Assembly (NCBI GenBank): GCA_950295325.1
Contig: OX485809.1
Location: 7,006,001 to 7,070,000 of the forward strand
Direction: 5' to 3'
Length of the DNA: 64,000 nt
DNA from: Polytrichum commune
Lineage: Eukaryota; Streptophyta; Polytrichopsida; Polytrichales; Polytrichaceae
Part shown: positions 12,162-24,040 of the stretch, piece by piece
Layout of the letters: each line of letters opens with the position of its first letter
Numbering within the stretch: the first letter of the stretch is position 1
Made by a program: the position numbers and the translations under genes
The notes under the pieces: model-generated
The model's input: the letters and a program-made list of their open reading frames with translations, nothing else
Databases searched by the model: none
What the model was told of the DNA's origin: nothing

Positions 12162-12545
12162 GTAAGTAGGCCTAATTTGGTCACTTATCTTAATCAAACA
12201 CCTTTGTTTGAGTTAAATGTGTGGTTGAGTGGAGATGTTAATTGCACACCGAAAAAACATATGTTTGAAAGAGATTGGACTATCTACAAAACATAAACAA
12301 ATTTTTTTTAACATTCTAGACTCAATAGCAATAGTTGGGGATCTATGAAATTATTGAAGGATAAAGAGAAACTTCGCCTTGATATTGAAAAGAATATTCA
12401 TATAAGCTCCAAAAATTATGAGGAAAACAAATTCGACCTCAACTAGGATTTGCTAATCATCTCGCACATTTAATATCCTTGGAGAAGTAGACTAATGGGA
12501 GAACATTTTAGGTAATTTGACATCAATCAACCTGCCTGGTTCGAG
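12162..12545 (+). mobile_element. Family A MITE-like repeat, near-complete copy
   Basis: Family A is a repeat of about 360 bp, non-coding, present many times in this window. Landmarks in order: GTAAGTRGGCCTAAT at the left end, 'ggt(c/t)acttatctta', 'gacacct.tgtttgag', 'tgtttgaaagagattgga', 'tcaacataagtggg', 'ttgat..agaat', 'gagctccaaaaattatgagg', 'ctaggagaagtaggc', and a right end reading, on the reverse strand, GGTAAGTGGGCCTAAA. The two ends are therefore inverted repeats, which suggests a DNA-transposon-derived MITE; target-site duplication not resolved. Confidence 0.75.
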
Positions 12546-14300
12546 CGCATAAGCCTAACATAAATGCATTTTAGCCATGGGTGAAGCATCTCTTCATTCA
12601 AATTGCTACCAACAACTCCTTGTCTCCAAGGTAGTACAAAACAACTCCCATAAATATGACGTCCCAAATCAATTCAAGAGCACATTAGGGTATCCCATGT
12701 TTCAATGAGAGTCTATCGTTAATATTGGATATATACACTTAAGAGAACATAACTGGATACACTTAGGTTGTAACATGGAGTAACTTAGTTGTCATGTGGA
12801 AAGATAGGCCGCAAATGAGCATTATTTCTTAATTTCCACTCGGGTTATGTTGGTTTGCCTGGGTCAGTTGTATTATGGGTTCCTTCTTGCAATTGAATTT
12901 TCAATTTGTGCAAGTATCATGTGTTTACATTTTAGTAAGCAAGAGCAAAAGTTCTTGAGCTTAATAATGTCAAGTGTGTTTTGTATACACTTTAGTCAAC
13001 TTGTACACCATTTTGTAACATAAGCATACACCTTCTAACACTAGTAAACAAGTTCATGCCAAGATATTCGTGAGCGCACGTGAACACCAAGTGTCATGAG
13101 GGTGATACTAATCATGAAGTTGTTGGTCATTAATGTAACCTAGCATAAACATTTAAATAGGGTATGTGACACTATTACGCATGTGACACCGAATACCATG
13201 AACATTGTACAATGTTTGTGGTATTTAGTGCCACCTGACTAATAGTGTCACTTACCATGTTATGAGACCTATCCTTGGTCACAATAATCACTAACAAGGT
13301 TGACCGATAGTGTAACCGCATGACACTTGTAACTTACATGCTTAATAATAGCTTCCTAGAACGCAAAAAAAAAAAACTATCATCTCAAGCACCCCAATGT
13401 GATACGCTAAAACTCATAATGTAGATACTTTTGCACTTCAACTAGTTACCGATCTTGACAAATAGTGTCGTGTTAACAATTAGCGGACGTGACTCTTCCT
13501 CTAGGCATCTAGTTTAGGCCCTTCGCAATTAGGGTAGGTGACACTTAACACCATTAAGTGTGTACCATAATTGTCAATCTGTGGTCTCACTCATTTGGGT
13601 TGTGTTTTGCATACTTTTTACCAAGCATGCTATAATCCGGTCCTCGACCTTTGCTTCAAGCAAGCAATCCCTCCACAATAATCGAAATAAATCATCATGG
13701 GTCATTGCAGAAAATGAGCACTGAGCATATTTGACCCTATTTTTATCTGCTACCTCTGGATCATCGCAAACAGAAGCCTGAAATCAAATCGATAGAGAAG
13801 ATTCATCATGTTGCAGAAAGAGTAAAGATCAAATCGTCCACATCAAGATGAGCAGAAGCTGAACATAAACACAGAGGTGAGTAAAAAATTCTATTATCCT
13901 AGTAGAGATTTTTATTTCAGCAAATAATGAGGAAGCTTGACAAGTGATCATAATAAGCACTATGCTGCTCTGCTCACCATGAAGGCAACAATCAACACAG
14001 GAAAGAGGAACATTCTGCTCTCTCTCTCCGGCTCTCAAGAATAGTGTCTACACCAATGCATCATCAGGGTAATTGGAAGCCAGTAACATCATCAGGGTTC
14101 ACGCACTCACCAAATCTTCATGTGCTTCTGGTATCATGGATACAAAATTATAAGGCTCACATCGACAAATGTATATGCATGTATACTTCCAGCGGCGGAT
14201 GATTCAGACGCCAGCTGATGATCTCGGAAGAATTTTTATGCTCTCACTCCTCAAATAGAATGTGAGGTGAGGAAATACTCATGTGACGGATGGCGCAGCA
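12546..14300. other. Intergenic region with retro-tail match and hairpin
   Basis: No gene seen. About 12837-12915 matches the 3' end of the poly(A) retro-insert at 35677-35957 (shared 'gcaattgaattttcaatttgtgc'-type ending, but without poly(A)). A long imperfect hairpin lies at 13161-13256. The last part (about 13620-14300) is less AT-rich and is the 3' flank of the SPC1 gene. Confidence 0.45.
13161..13256. repeat. Long imperfect palindrome (47-bp arms, 2-bp centre)
   Basis: Arm 13161-13207 pairs with 13210-13256 at about 37 of 47 positions; the centre AACATTGTACAATGTT is a perfect palindrome. Each arm contains GTGACACTATTA or its relative, a motif that also occurs around 13290-13560, 23640, 37740 and 41050. 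It may be a foldback element or the centre of an old inverted duplication. Confidence 0.8.
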
Positions 14301-14621
14301 TCAAAGGAAGAAGCTCTTTCCTTTATGATTTGTAGGTGACTTCTTCAGATGGGGCTGCATTCGAGGCATGCTGGCTTGGCTCGGAGTCGGAGTCGTCAAA
14401 CCATCTATTCCCAAAGGCTGGTGCCAACTAAGCGGGTTCCGGTTAAAATAAGGCCAATCTGGGACGGCGATGAACATGGTGATGACAACCCCGAGGCCAT
14501 AGATGCCAAGCATACTCCTGCACGACGACGTCAAATAGAGCGCCCCGAAAGCCAACAGAGCAGACAAAGGTAGCAGGAAATGAAGAAGTTTCTCGCCAAA
14601 GTTCAAGTTCCGCCATTCCAT
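14301..14621 (-). CDS. SPCS1: Signal peptidase complex subunit 1 (SPC12 family)
   Basis: A single-exon frame of 106 residues from ATG 14621-14619 to TGA at 14303-14301. It begins MEW, like the MDW start of plant SPC12, and shows two membrane helices at about residues 12-32 and 36-54, followed by the family signature VPDWPYFNRNPLSWHQP (about 53-69). The known role is a non-catalytic subunit of the endoplasmic-reticulum signal peptidase complex, with both termini cytosolic. Plant members are about 92-100 residues; the polar tail here (about 70-106, Pro/Ser/Thr/Lys-rich) is slightly long. An open frame continues upstream without an ATG, and a CTGCAG acceptor-like site precedes the start, so the leader may be spliced. 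No intron interrupts the coding part, so a retrocopy is possible though the frame is intact. Confidence 0.88.
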   Translation of the reverse strand: MEWRNLNFGEKLLHFLLPLSALLAFGALYLTSSCRSMLGIYGLGVVITMFIAVPDWPYFNRNPLSWHQPLGIDGLTTPTPSQASMPRMQPHLKKSPTNHKGKSFFL

Positions 14622-16430
14622 AGCTGCCCTGCTGCAGATGTCCAACAGCTTGCAGATAGCACTCCGGAGAACTTCAAACTGCACCTGTAGTCAGATCAAG
14701 TTCTTGATGCCGCTTTCGCCAGCTTTCAGGATGGTAACCACATGTCTTATCTTACAACATCTGCAATACCACACATGTGTGAGTACTGTGAAAGAACGTC
14801 AATCGAGGTGCAATACGTACCAACTCGAAACTACCTCCTGAGTTCTACAACAAAAGAGGAATCAGCTGGAATAGGCGGCGGAACTGTGAGACTCATCCTT
14901 GCATTAAGTGCGTGAAGTGCTCCGATGGCCGCCCGGAGATTGAGGCCTTCAACTTCACTCACGAATATACGAAATATACCACATTCCACCTAATACCACC
15001 GCCTCGTCATCATGTCAACTGCACTTATTCACTACACCTTATTCATTGTGGTCCATACTTTCCGCTAAATCATCAACAACCGCACGCAGGTTATCTCCAT
15101 ACTTCTGTAACCGAGACAAACAAATCCACCTCATCACCACTGTTCACAACGTGCAGCCACTCCTCTATAACCGTGCCACAACCGATTCGGTAGCTCTATC
15201 TGACACCTCTCTCCTACTTATACAACGTACAAGTCTTGCACAACAGACTTGCGCATTGCAGATAACAATGTTTCTCCGAGGCGGTCACCGCACGCACACA
15301 TTACACACAGATGTGGCACAGGGACTCCAGGTTTAACTCCAGTACCTCCAGAGAGTCTGTGGAGCACACGCACACGCGAGACAATCAGAATGTAGTACAA
15401 ACCTTTAGGAAACCGGGCCGGATCGACCGTGAAGCTGGGAACCGAAAGCACTTGAAACCATCCACCACACCCCTGAAGCTGATCTCTGACACACCATCGT
15501 CAAACACCACTATTTATACCTATTATTGCCCCGGCAACCTAATAACCTAATCTGTGAGAAACGAGTGGACAAGGGATAAGATGCTTCATTCACCATGTCC
15601 CTACGAACATAAGAAATTATCAAGAACTAGCTGCAGGCATCCACAGCAGCATGTTCCAGTCGGCAGGCCTTTTCGAAAACGATCATCCTACATAGAAAGA
15701 TGAAACAGTACTGACACAGCAATACGGTTGCTGCAACCATGTACGTCTCCCAGCCGCTAGTTTAGTTCTTCGACGATCATTCAAACACTCTGCTGTCTGT
15801 CTGCATGTCATCCAAATAAAGTTCAACGTCTGTGAAGAGAATCTCAAAGCATTGTGATGTAAGGTTAAGTTAAGCTCGCCGACGGCCTTCGTCGTCACGT
15901 ATTGAAGCAAAACTTAAAACGCACGCACCCATGCTATGTACAAGCGTTGTCTGTAGATATTATCGCAGAAATCCCAGGCTACTTTGTATCTTCACTTGTG
16001 TATTAAATTAAAATGTTTTTTTTGAGCCACCGCCTGATCGATCTGGCTCCTGGCTGATGAAGACTTTCGGAAATCATTGCCGCCTCCTGTGCCGCAATAA
16101 AGCTCCTGCACCGGAATAAGTACTCGCTCACCTCACCATCTCAGCAATCCAGTGGCCATGCATTATCGCGGTAAGTAAATGGTCAAATCACCACAACGTC
16201 ACACAGATTGCCATCATCGCCATCTCCATCTCAGAGCGGTGGTGCAATTGCAAGGACTAACTTACCCAAGTTCTCATAATTTACCTAATTACCAATCCCC
16301 TCCTCCGCCATAGCCGATGGGGAGGAGCCGGAGCTCCACCCTCCTTATTACCCCTTCCCTGCAACAACATCAATTGCTTCTCTAATTCAAGCAGCTTTTA
16401 AGGTACACTACACTAGTTGTCCCAATTAGT
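14622..16430. other. 5' flank of SPC1 gene, unique higher-complexity DNA
   Basis: Less AT-rich and less repetitive than the surroundings, without matches elsewhere in the window. It probably holds the promoter and leader of the minus-strand SPC1 gene. Several short open frames on both strands were examined; none resembles a known protein and they overlap each other. Confidence 0.4.
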
Positions 16431-17132
16431 GTGTGCTACTATGTGGAGTTACGTAGTGCAACAACGACTTACTCTTGAGTTCAATTTTTACTAGCGAAGG
16501 TTTAATAGGTTGTTCAGACATTTTAGAACATAAATGACTTTGCTTTGGTAAAATGTTATATTCTCATTGAACAATTATTGTACTGCACAGCTCTGAACAG
16601 TAACATGCACTAATTGGAATAATCGATGTAGTAATTGGGCTTTAATTAGGGTATATCTACACCAATGTTGGTGGAGGGAGGGAATTATTGCATATGCGTT
16701 TACCTCTCATCCATCCAACATCGAAGGTACTCTGACCCCCTTATAGGTTTGTTGCCGATTCATGTGAAATGATTTGGACTAGACTAACTCGGAGTCTTTA
16801 TGGCTAATTCCAGTTTGGTAACAAAAGAAGACGATACCATACCAACATTGGTTTACACTAGGGTACAAGACCGAAGAAAGTCCAAAATTGAGTGATCCAA
16901 TTGGTCGAGAGCAAACTATTGGACCCAATGAGTTTACACTAGGATCCGGGTTTAAGGGATGAAGAAATTTAGTGGCGTGAATGTGGCATCACTTTCCCAC
17001 CAAATCGGTAGTAGTCTTCACTCAAGAAAATGCTCCTAGTTTGAGAAACCAATCTTGAGTCCGAAAGTAAGATCTATTGACATGGATGTTATGCACACTG
17101 AGTTTCTAGGTTTTGGACTAGTATGTAAACCC

Positions 17133-17497
17133 ACCAATAACTAGACACCTATGTTTGAGTGGTGTTTGATGTAGGTGTGGATCTCAGAATGAACACCAAA
17201 AAGACCTTTGGTTTAAAGAGATTGGAATGCATGATGGGAATTTGTTGAATTGATTTAGGTTCAATAGTCAACAAAATTGGAGGCGGGGGTGGGGGGGAAC
17301 CTATATGCTCATTTAGAAAGAAAGAGAATATGCACTTTGATAATGATTAAGATGTTCATATGAGCTCTAAAAATCATCAACAAAATCTCCAAGACCTCTA
17401 TTTGGATTTGCTAATCTTGATCTTGTCCTAATTGCGATTTAGTGTTGTAGGAGAAATGGGTGGAGAGCTAAGAATGTCCATTTTAGGCCCACTTACC
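17133..17497 (+). mobile_element. Family A MITE-like repeat copy
   Basis: Contains the family A landmarks 'gacacctatgtttgagtgg', 'aaagagattgga', 'gagctctaaaaatcat', 'ctaatcttg', 'gtaggagaaatggg' and ends in TTTTAGGCCCACTTACC at 17497, which defines the right terminus. A second, partial copy follows directly (about 17515-17640) and ends in a short (GA)n tract. Confidence 0.7.
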
Positions 17498-18120
17498 TCA
17501 AGCTACCAATGTGTGTGGATCTTACGTGATCACTCACCATGTGTGTTGTGTAATGAGATTGGATCATGTGTTTGAAATGCATTTACCATTCTAGGTCCAA
17601 TAGTGAACACAATTGGGAGGATTAGAGAGAGAGAGAGAGAGATTCACTTTGACCGGTTTGAAGCATAAGAATATTGTGAATAGTGTTGATTTTTCCAATG
17701 ATAATGTTGCTATTGAGAGTAATTTCAAGGAATAATATTGAGATAAACAATGTTTCCTACAAATATTCTTAGGATGAACAATTCTTCATTCGCATAGTGC
17801 CGGGAGTATAATTCCACCCAAATTTCCAAGTTCAGCTTGAATGTATGAATAGTAAATGAATATTCCTAGTTTGTTTGAGGGGCTCAAGAAATATACTTGA
17901 CATATTCTAGGGTCATGGAATCAACCCACGTGGCTGAATAATGTTATGGACAATCGTGATGATTCTCAACTACTTATAAAATGAGGTAATTCACAACCCC
18001 ATATGATTCACCAATCAAAATTGCAAATGAAGTCGGAGGCGCCCACAATGGGTGCACATTGTTATAAATAGGTTTGCTTATAGTATCGATGTTGGAAAGG
18101 TGTTGAGAAGTCTCCAAATG

Positions 18121-19795
18121 CTCCTTTGGTAAGATGACTTCATGGAAGTGCAAAGTCAATTTCATGAAGGCTCCAAGCTACTTCATGAACCTTCCAAACT
18201 CATGTTACCAGAGTGTTCCACCAATTTCATGAACCTTCTAAATTAGTTCATGATTCTTCTAAACCAACTTGACATGTGGCATACCTCAATTTCATGATAG
18301 CAGATCTTCAACTCTAGCAACTTCATGAATCTTCCGAACCAAGAGGTTATTGTATTCTCAATTTTTCACCCTTCTCGTCCCACATTCTTTGCCTTCTTGT
18401 TTTGCAACATCCGTTTGTTGGTCAGAGCCTTCATGCTAGGTCTAGCAGTAGAAGCAAATGTGTGTGCCCACATACAACTCTCTAATTCTCTAGCAATGAT
18501 ACAATTCTCTAGTTCTCTAGTGTGTTGATCCAATTCTCTAGCATGCTCAAGTTACTTACAAGATTGTGTAATGGTTACCTGCCTCAAGGCCTCTTTTAAT
18601 TTGCACGACTCAACAAAAGTGATGATATGTTTTGTTTTCTCTCTGCATTCTCTGTGTTCAAATATTGTGATACACACATTTTATTCAGGTTCATAGATTA
18701 TATAGCATAGAAATTGTCAGCTTCTGTCCTCATCACTTGAGTCATTTCCTTCTACTAGTACTAGTAATCATAGAATTTGCGGGGGGCTAATGTAAGTGAA
18801 GAGGAATTTTCACTTTGTTGATTCCTTTACAAACCATAGAAGACATTCCGATACTTTAGAGGATAAACCCTATGCTCCTCTGTCTGTAGTTTCTAAGTAT
18901 TTGGAAAATGATCTGAAATGTGACAATGGAAACAAACTCAAAGTACAAAACCTTTGGAAAAATGAATTTTTGTGAATGCTTGAAGATTGACAAAGTTTGA
19001 ACACATATTGTATTTCTTCATGAGTTACGATGCGGTTTTACTACTTTCTTCACATGTTGTGCTTAATACAGTAGTCATGTCTAGTCACCCGCGTAGATAT
19101 AACCGCACAGATGTTGCACTTTGCTCACGAATTATATTTCATTTTTAATGAGGACTTATCTTATGCCAACGTAAGTGAATGTTACGGTCATCCTTAAGAG
19201 ACTATCATAAGCATAGCTAGAGCCTTTGAAGGAAATGGTCAATGAGTGCCCAAACACAGAGGCAGTGCTCGCTATCCAATCTTACAAGATAAGCTCATTC
19301 AATGATTGGTCAAGAGGCTTTATGTAGATGTAGGCATCAATGTAGAATCTCTCCATCGTCAGTTGAATGAATTTTTTCAATTCCCATGCCATGTATCTAT
19401 CAATAGTGTCACAAAGACATTTGAATTCATTAATGATGAGGTACAATCAATCACTATAGACATGGTCCAAGGTTGAATAAGAGAGGTCAATAATTTTTTT
19501 TGGTAGAGCTAGTTGCGGGGAGCAATTAGGAGATCTTATACATGATGTACCGTTCTTTATGAAATAAAGCTATCCAATTCATGAAATTGATTTTTGAAGT
19601 TGTGAATATGGATACCAAATCACGAAGTTGTTCACAACATGTAGTGAAATTGGTCGAAAGTTCAAATTAAATTGGTTGTCTATATAGCGAACTTGGTTGA
19701 TGATCCTAATGAAATTGGTAAACCCTATTGCTAAATTGATTTGTAAAATCATGAAATCGAGTTTGCACTTCCGTGAAGTCATCTTACCAAGGGAG
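18121..19795. mobile_element. 1.7-kb element with 47-bp terminal inverted repeats
   Basis: Left end 18121-18167 and right end 19750-19795 are inverted repeats matching at about 43 of 47 positions (CTCCYTTGGTAAGATGACTT and onward). TA follows the right end (19796-19797); the left flank is TG, so a TA duplication is only half preserved. Inside the left end the phrase 'ttcatgaa(c/t)cttc' recurs about five times to 18345; inside the right end 'gaaattggt' words recur. The interior (about 18350-19560) has no recognisable transposase. CTCC(C)T ends and TA point to the Tc1/mariner-Stowaway group, but it is far longer than a typical Stowaway MITE. Confidence 0.65.
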
Positions 19796-19797
19796 TA

Positions 19798-21492
19798 TTC
19801 GATGTAAGTACAACTTAGACAACTTGGATTGTATTTGAGTATTCATAAAATACCCAAATTTTTTTCCTTGCAATGTGCATGTGGTATTGATTTGAATAAG
19901 ACATTGGAAAAGATCTTGGATACATCATTCATATCATGATTAGAGAATTATAGTGGACCACATTAATTCTCTACATGTTAACTTTCTGTCCACAGAAATA
20001 GGATAAGCCATAGATACAAGTTGATTGATTGAAATGAGCATTCTTTCCTAAAAAGAACCCTAAACCCTAAATATGTAGAAATGAAGTATGTTGAAAAAAC
20101 ATGAAGAAAATAATGTAGAAAAACCAAAAACCAAAACATGTTGACTAAATAGCATTAACTAAACAAAAACCATAAACAACAACATTTAGAAAAAAATAAA
20201 ACCCTTAACCCTTCCCCCCCCCCCCCTCCCAACCCAAAAGAAATAGCATTAAATATCACCTAAGAAATAATTGATGAGGTCTTAAATGGTTATTTTTTTC
20301 AACTAGTCGAATTCTTCTAGGAAATGGAACACGCAATTAGTACAAGATGACCTACTAATTAAGTATACTTGGACAAACCACTCGTTCCAAAATAATAAGG
20401 GATGTGCACTTGTGGGGGGAAAACATCAATTGATAACAACAAATGCAACAACACAACAACCGCGACTTCGAATGTTTGTATTCCCACGTTTGCCAACCAC
20501 CATATTTTTCTAGTTTTTCAATCTACTAGTGTACGTCATATTGGCGGTTGGAATTGTCCAACATTCATGCATAAACCCAAATATACTTCAATCCTAGTTG
20601 ATGGTTGGCAAATCCAATTTGAGGTTGTGGCCACTATCCGCATAATTTCCACAACTCATATGAAAGTCTTATTCATTATCGAAGAAGATTCTTATCCTTG
20701 TTAAATGTTTATAGAGGTCCCCCCAATTACATTCATGATTTAACCAATAATGGTTATCATATTTTGAGCACGTAGTCCAAGCTCTTCTAAACACATATCT
20801 TTTTCTTGTAGCCATACCAAACCACATACTGCTCAAATAGAGGTATCTTGATAAGGAAAATAATCAAATAAGGGTTGTCTACCTTAGTTGGTTCCCAAGA
20901 AACTAGGTTAGCTATGAACAACTTAGGATCTCAATTGGTTATGGTTCCGTCAATTGTTCCCCAAAGGTTAGAGAGAGAGTCTCATATACAAGCATACCTC
21001 TCATTCATCTGACATCAAAACCCTTGAAGTAGCATGCAACCACGAGGTTGCTTTCTTTAGTTGATTCGGTACCCCAAATTAGTCTAGTACTCGGTGTCAT
21101 TTGAGATGAATCAACAACAAACCTATCATATAGGGGGTCAAGTTTTTATATCTAGATGGATGAAAGGTATGCTCATACACAATAACTCCCTCTCCAAGGT
21201 CATATTTACAACAAAGGCATTAGGCCATGGCTCTTCAATGACCATGATACCCCGCTCTTTGGATGAGACCATAGAGAAGTTCATGGACGGACTATAGCCC
21301 AAAGTCTTTTGGAGGGCACAAGCCCTTCATGTAAACTCAATTTCCCGTCACAAATTCCGTCATGCCTACCTTCAAGAGCCGTCCTAAGCAAATTGCCTAC
21401 AATCCCAACCAACATTACCCATACTCATGTGAGATTCCATGTAGATTGTTCATCCACTAAAAAGTTGCAGGCTGAGGTCCAGAACTACCCTC
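19798..21492. other. Intergenic repeats; family A fragment, poly-C tract
   Basis: No gene. A short CCCTAAACCCTAAA motif (about 20059-20072) is only two telomere-like units. A poly-C run sits near 20214-20226. About 20755-20870 is a reverse-orientation family A fragment ('gagcacgtagtccaagctctt'). About 20940-21010 resembles 16660-16740 and 38680-38760 ('cctctcat.catc.aacatc'). Confidence 0.4.
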
Positions 21493-22022
21493 ATGCCCCC
21501 TCCCCACCTGACTTTAGCTAAAAGCCTAAAAGTTGGTTCTAAAAACACGTCCTTCACACCATTGACATTATCTAGTGCCAAGCCCAATTGACAAATGATG
21601 TGGCATGGTTTAAAAGTGCAGGTTTTGAGCTTCAAGCACCAACCCTCCCATCGGTACGTAGACATGCGGCAAGAATGTAGGACCTTTCAAAGTGTCGCCT
21701 CCCGCCCTTGTGATTGGTTGCTTTTTAGTCTTAGCTATGAGGGCACGAGGGGTTGCATTAACAGAAACCAATGGTAAGACAGTTGAGTACAGAGGAAGGC
21801 ATTTGGGAATGGGACAAAAAATATCCAACATATCATTGCTTGGTAGATAAAACCATGACCATGTGTGAAAGCTACTCAACTGAAACATGCTCGACAATCT
21901 CCAGAGTAAGTTCTTGTAGGTGCATTGGGACAGCTGGACGCCTCCGTTATAACCGAGGGAGCTTTACCCGGTTTTTAGGAAAGACTTTGGTTATTTGGTA
22001 AAGTCAGGTGGGGAGGGAACAT
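21493..22022. mobile_element. Family D inverted-repeat element, copy 1
   Basis: A 530-bp non-coding element whose ends are inverted repeats of about 24 bp: left ATGCCCCCTCCCCACCTGAC, right (reverse complement) ATGTTCCCTCCCCACCTGAC, both continuing TTTA. The copy at 36589-37113 aligns along the whole length with the same ends. No target-site duplication could be fixed. Likely a MITE of undetermined superfamily. Confidence 0.8.
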
Positions 22023-22479
22023 CATGTAAACTTAGGAGCCCAAAGCCTATGACACTCTCAACCAATGAGAATTCAAGGACCCTCGAGAGCCATGGGGCCA
22101 ATGGCTTTTGTGGAAACCGGCCCTACATTTCGCCTGCCATAGCCAGAAGTATTATGGAATAATGCTAAAGAATTATGTGCACAAGTGGGGCGATTGAGTG
22201 AACGAGGGGCTCCACTTTGTGTGTAAGTTGCCACCCGGGCGTATTGTTGGGGAATTGAATGCATGTGTCATGTAATGAGAAAGCCTGGCTGGCAAGCCTC
22301 ATAATGCTTAGTGGCGGCCTCGTGCCTTTATGGAGCCCCCCCCCCCCCCCCACACACAACCACTAGGCCTTCCCTTATCATGCATGCAAGATAAATGAAT
22401 TCAATTTGTGGCATTGGACCTCCATTGAGTCTCCTTGCCTCTCTACCAAAGCCGTTTCATTAATCGTTGAGTGAAACGT

Positions 22480-22850
22480 AGATGAGCCCAATTCGGTTAC
22501 TTATCTTAAAAGGACATCTCTATTTGAGTGGTATGTGGTTAGGTGTGCTTCCAAAATGGACACCATGAAAGACATGTGTCTTAAAAGATTGGGTTGCATG
22601 CTTGAATATGAAGGTTGCTTTAGGTTCAACAACCAACATAAGTGGGAGGACTTGTATGATTGTTTGATGATCACGAGATTCTTTACTTTGACAATGAACA
22701 AGATATTTCAAACGAGTTTTATATGTTAAGAGAAAAGCAACTACGGTTTCGATTTCCTAACCTTCTTGTACTAATCACGTGTTCCGTATGCTAGGAGAAG
22801 TAGGCTAGTCAAACTTGTACCATTTAACATCCTTCTACCTAAGATTGTAG
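22480..22850 (+). mobile_element. Family A MITE-like repeat copy
   Basis: Carries 'aattcggttacttatctta', 'tatttgagtggtatgtgg', 'ggacaccatgaaagacatgt', 'caacataagtgggagga', 'ttgtactaatcacgtgttc' and 'gctaggagaagtaggct' in family order. Short open frames crossing it are not genes. A 16-bp poly-C run (22336-22351) lies just upstream. Confidence 0.75.
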
Positions 22851-23159
22851 TAAGGCATTGGTTCTATTGGAGGAGGAGATAAGGTCGATGGTGATAAAAT
22901 CGTCACTTTAAATGTGAAGGGTGTCTACTAATATTAGATGAATAAGGTTTTAGATGTTTCTTGTTAACAAATTGGAATAGAAGGAGTTTCCAATGCCACC
23001 GAAATATGCCTTGTTTAAATTTCATATGCAGAATTTTATGAGGATTTAGAAGTCTATTATTTGATGATTCAAAGCCATCAACATGATCTTGATGTTGAGG
23101 TGGTGAACATTCTCAAAGTTGATATGTGCTCAAAATGTAAGATTTCAAGGTGTTGGTAT

Positions 23160-23220
23160 TAGCTAGTTACAGATGAACCGGTTGTTTCTTAAACTCAACC
23201 GGTTCATCTGTAACTAGCTA
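23160..23220. repeat. Perfect 25-bp inverted repeat (hairpin)
   Basis: Arms 23160-23184 and 23196-23220 are exact reverse complements around an 11-base spacer (tttcttaaact). The arm (TAGCTAGTTACAGATGAACC and onward) is the terminal sequence of repeat family E, seen also at about 23869, 49550 and 57245, so this is a foldback of one family-E end. Confidence 0.92.
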
Positions 23221-23864
23221 TCCTCCCAAAAAAACAATTCATTCCAATTTTTGTTAGGCTATTTTTATAGAAAAATAGAATTACATTAGCATAATTTATA
23301 GTATCGTATGTTACATATAAATTACTTATGGAAATTTAATAAAACCTATTGTAGATCTGGACAAAATATAATATTTACATGTTATGAATATAGTCCACCC
23401 TACTTTTTCTCGCACGTCGTTTCTACATAAATCGCCAATGAACTCCCCTAGACTAGATCACTGTGTATTCACTATAACTTTTCTCTGTTTGCCCTTCAAT
23501 TCCTCAAAAATACCATAAGATGTTTCCTTTTCTTTCTTTTTTAAGTGGATTATTGAAAAGCTAGATAAGCATCAAGCTCCAAGGTATGAGGACCTATAAC
23601 GAACACTTCAACTTCACATATACATTTTATTTTTGATAAGTACATGTGACACTAAATACCATAAACATTATGCATAAACGCTGTGTAAAACAAGTAGACT
23701 AGCATATTTTGGCAATTGTGTAAGGTAAGTAAATGTAGTTCCAGCAAAATGTGTCTATTAGGGCCGGTTCAAACGGGGTCCCAAGTCCTAAGTCCCAACT
23801 ATGACATGGGTGCCTACATGGCAACACTTTCTGGAGGTGAGGCTTGGGACCACTATCTGGAACG

Positions 23865-24040
23865 AACTGACAACTAGTTACAGACAAACTAATTGAGTTT
23901 AAGAAATGACCGCTTGAAGTTCGAGACTTCAAGAGAATCACCGGTCATTTTAGAGGAATCTATAGAATAGACCTTAAATAATAAAACAAAATAAAAAAAT
24001 GCCAACATGTAACCAGTTGGATTTAGAATCACATGGATCT
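23865..24040 (+). repeat. Dispersed repeat family E
   Basis: Starts near CTAGTTACAGACAAACT, runs through 'gagtttaagaaatgacc', 'gaagttcgagacttcaag', 'tcattttagaggaatctat' and ends near 'acatgtaacc(a/g)g(t/g)tgga'. Other copies: about 37434-37590 (+), 57450-57560 (+, with a separate end at 57241) and 49405-49566 (-). Non-coding; type unknown. Confidence 0.65.

Noticed and set aside
15046-15450. Overlapping open frames in the SPC1 5' flank
   Set aside because: Several frames on both strands overlap with no recognisable features; treated as promoter or leader.
18092-18680. Solo LTR (TGTTGAG.. start)
   Set aside because: No matching LTR, primer-binding site or 5-bp duplication; the inverted repeat with 19750-19795 explains the left end better.
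20059-20072. Telomere-like CCCTAAA repeats
   Set aside because: Only two units; similar short strings in AAA intron 3 are also isolated. No telomeric array.
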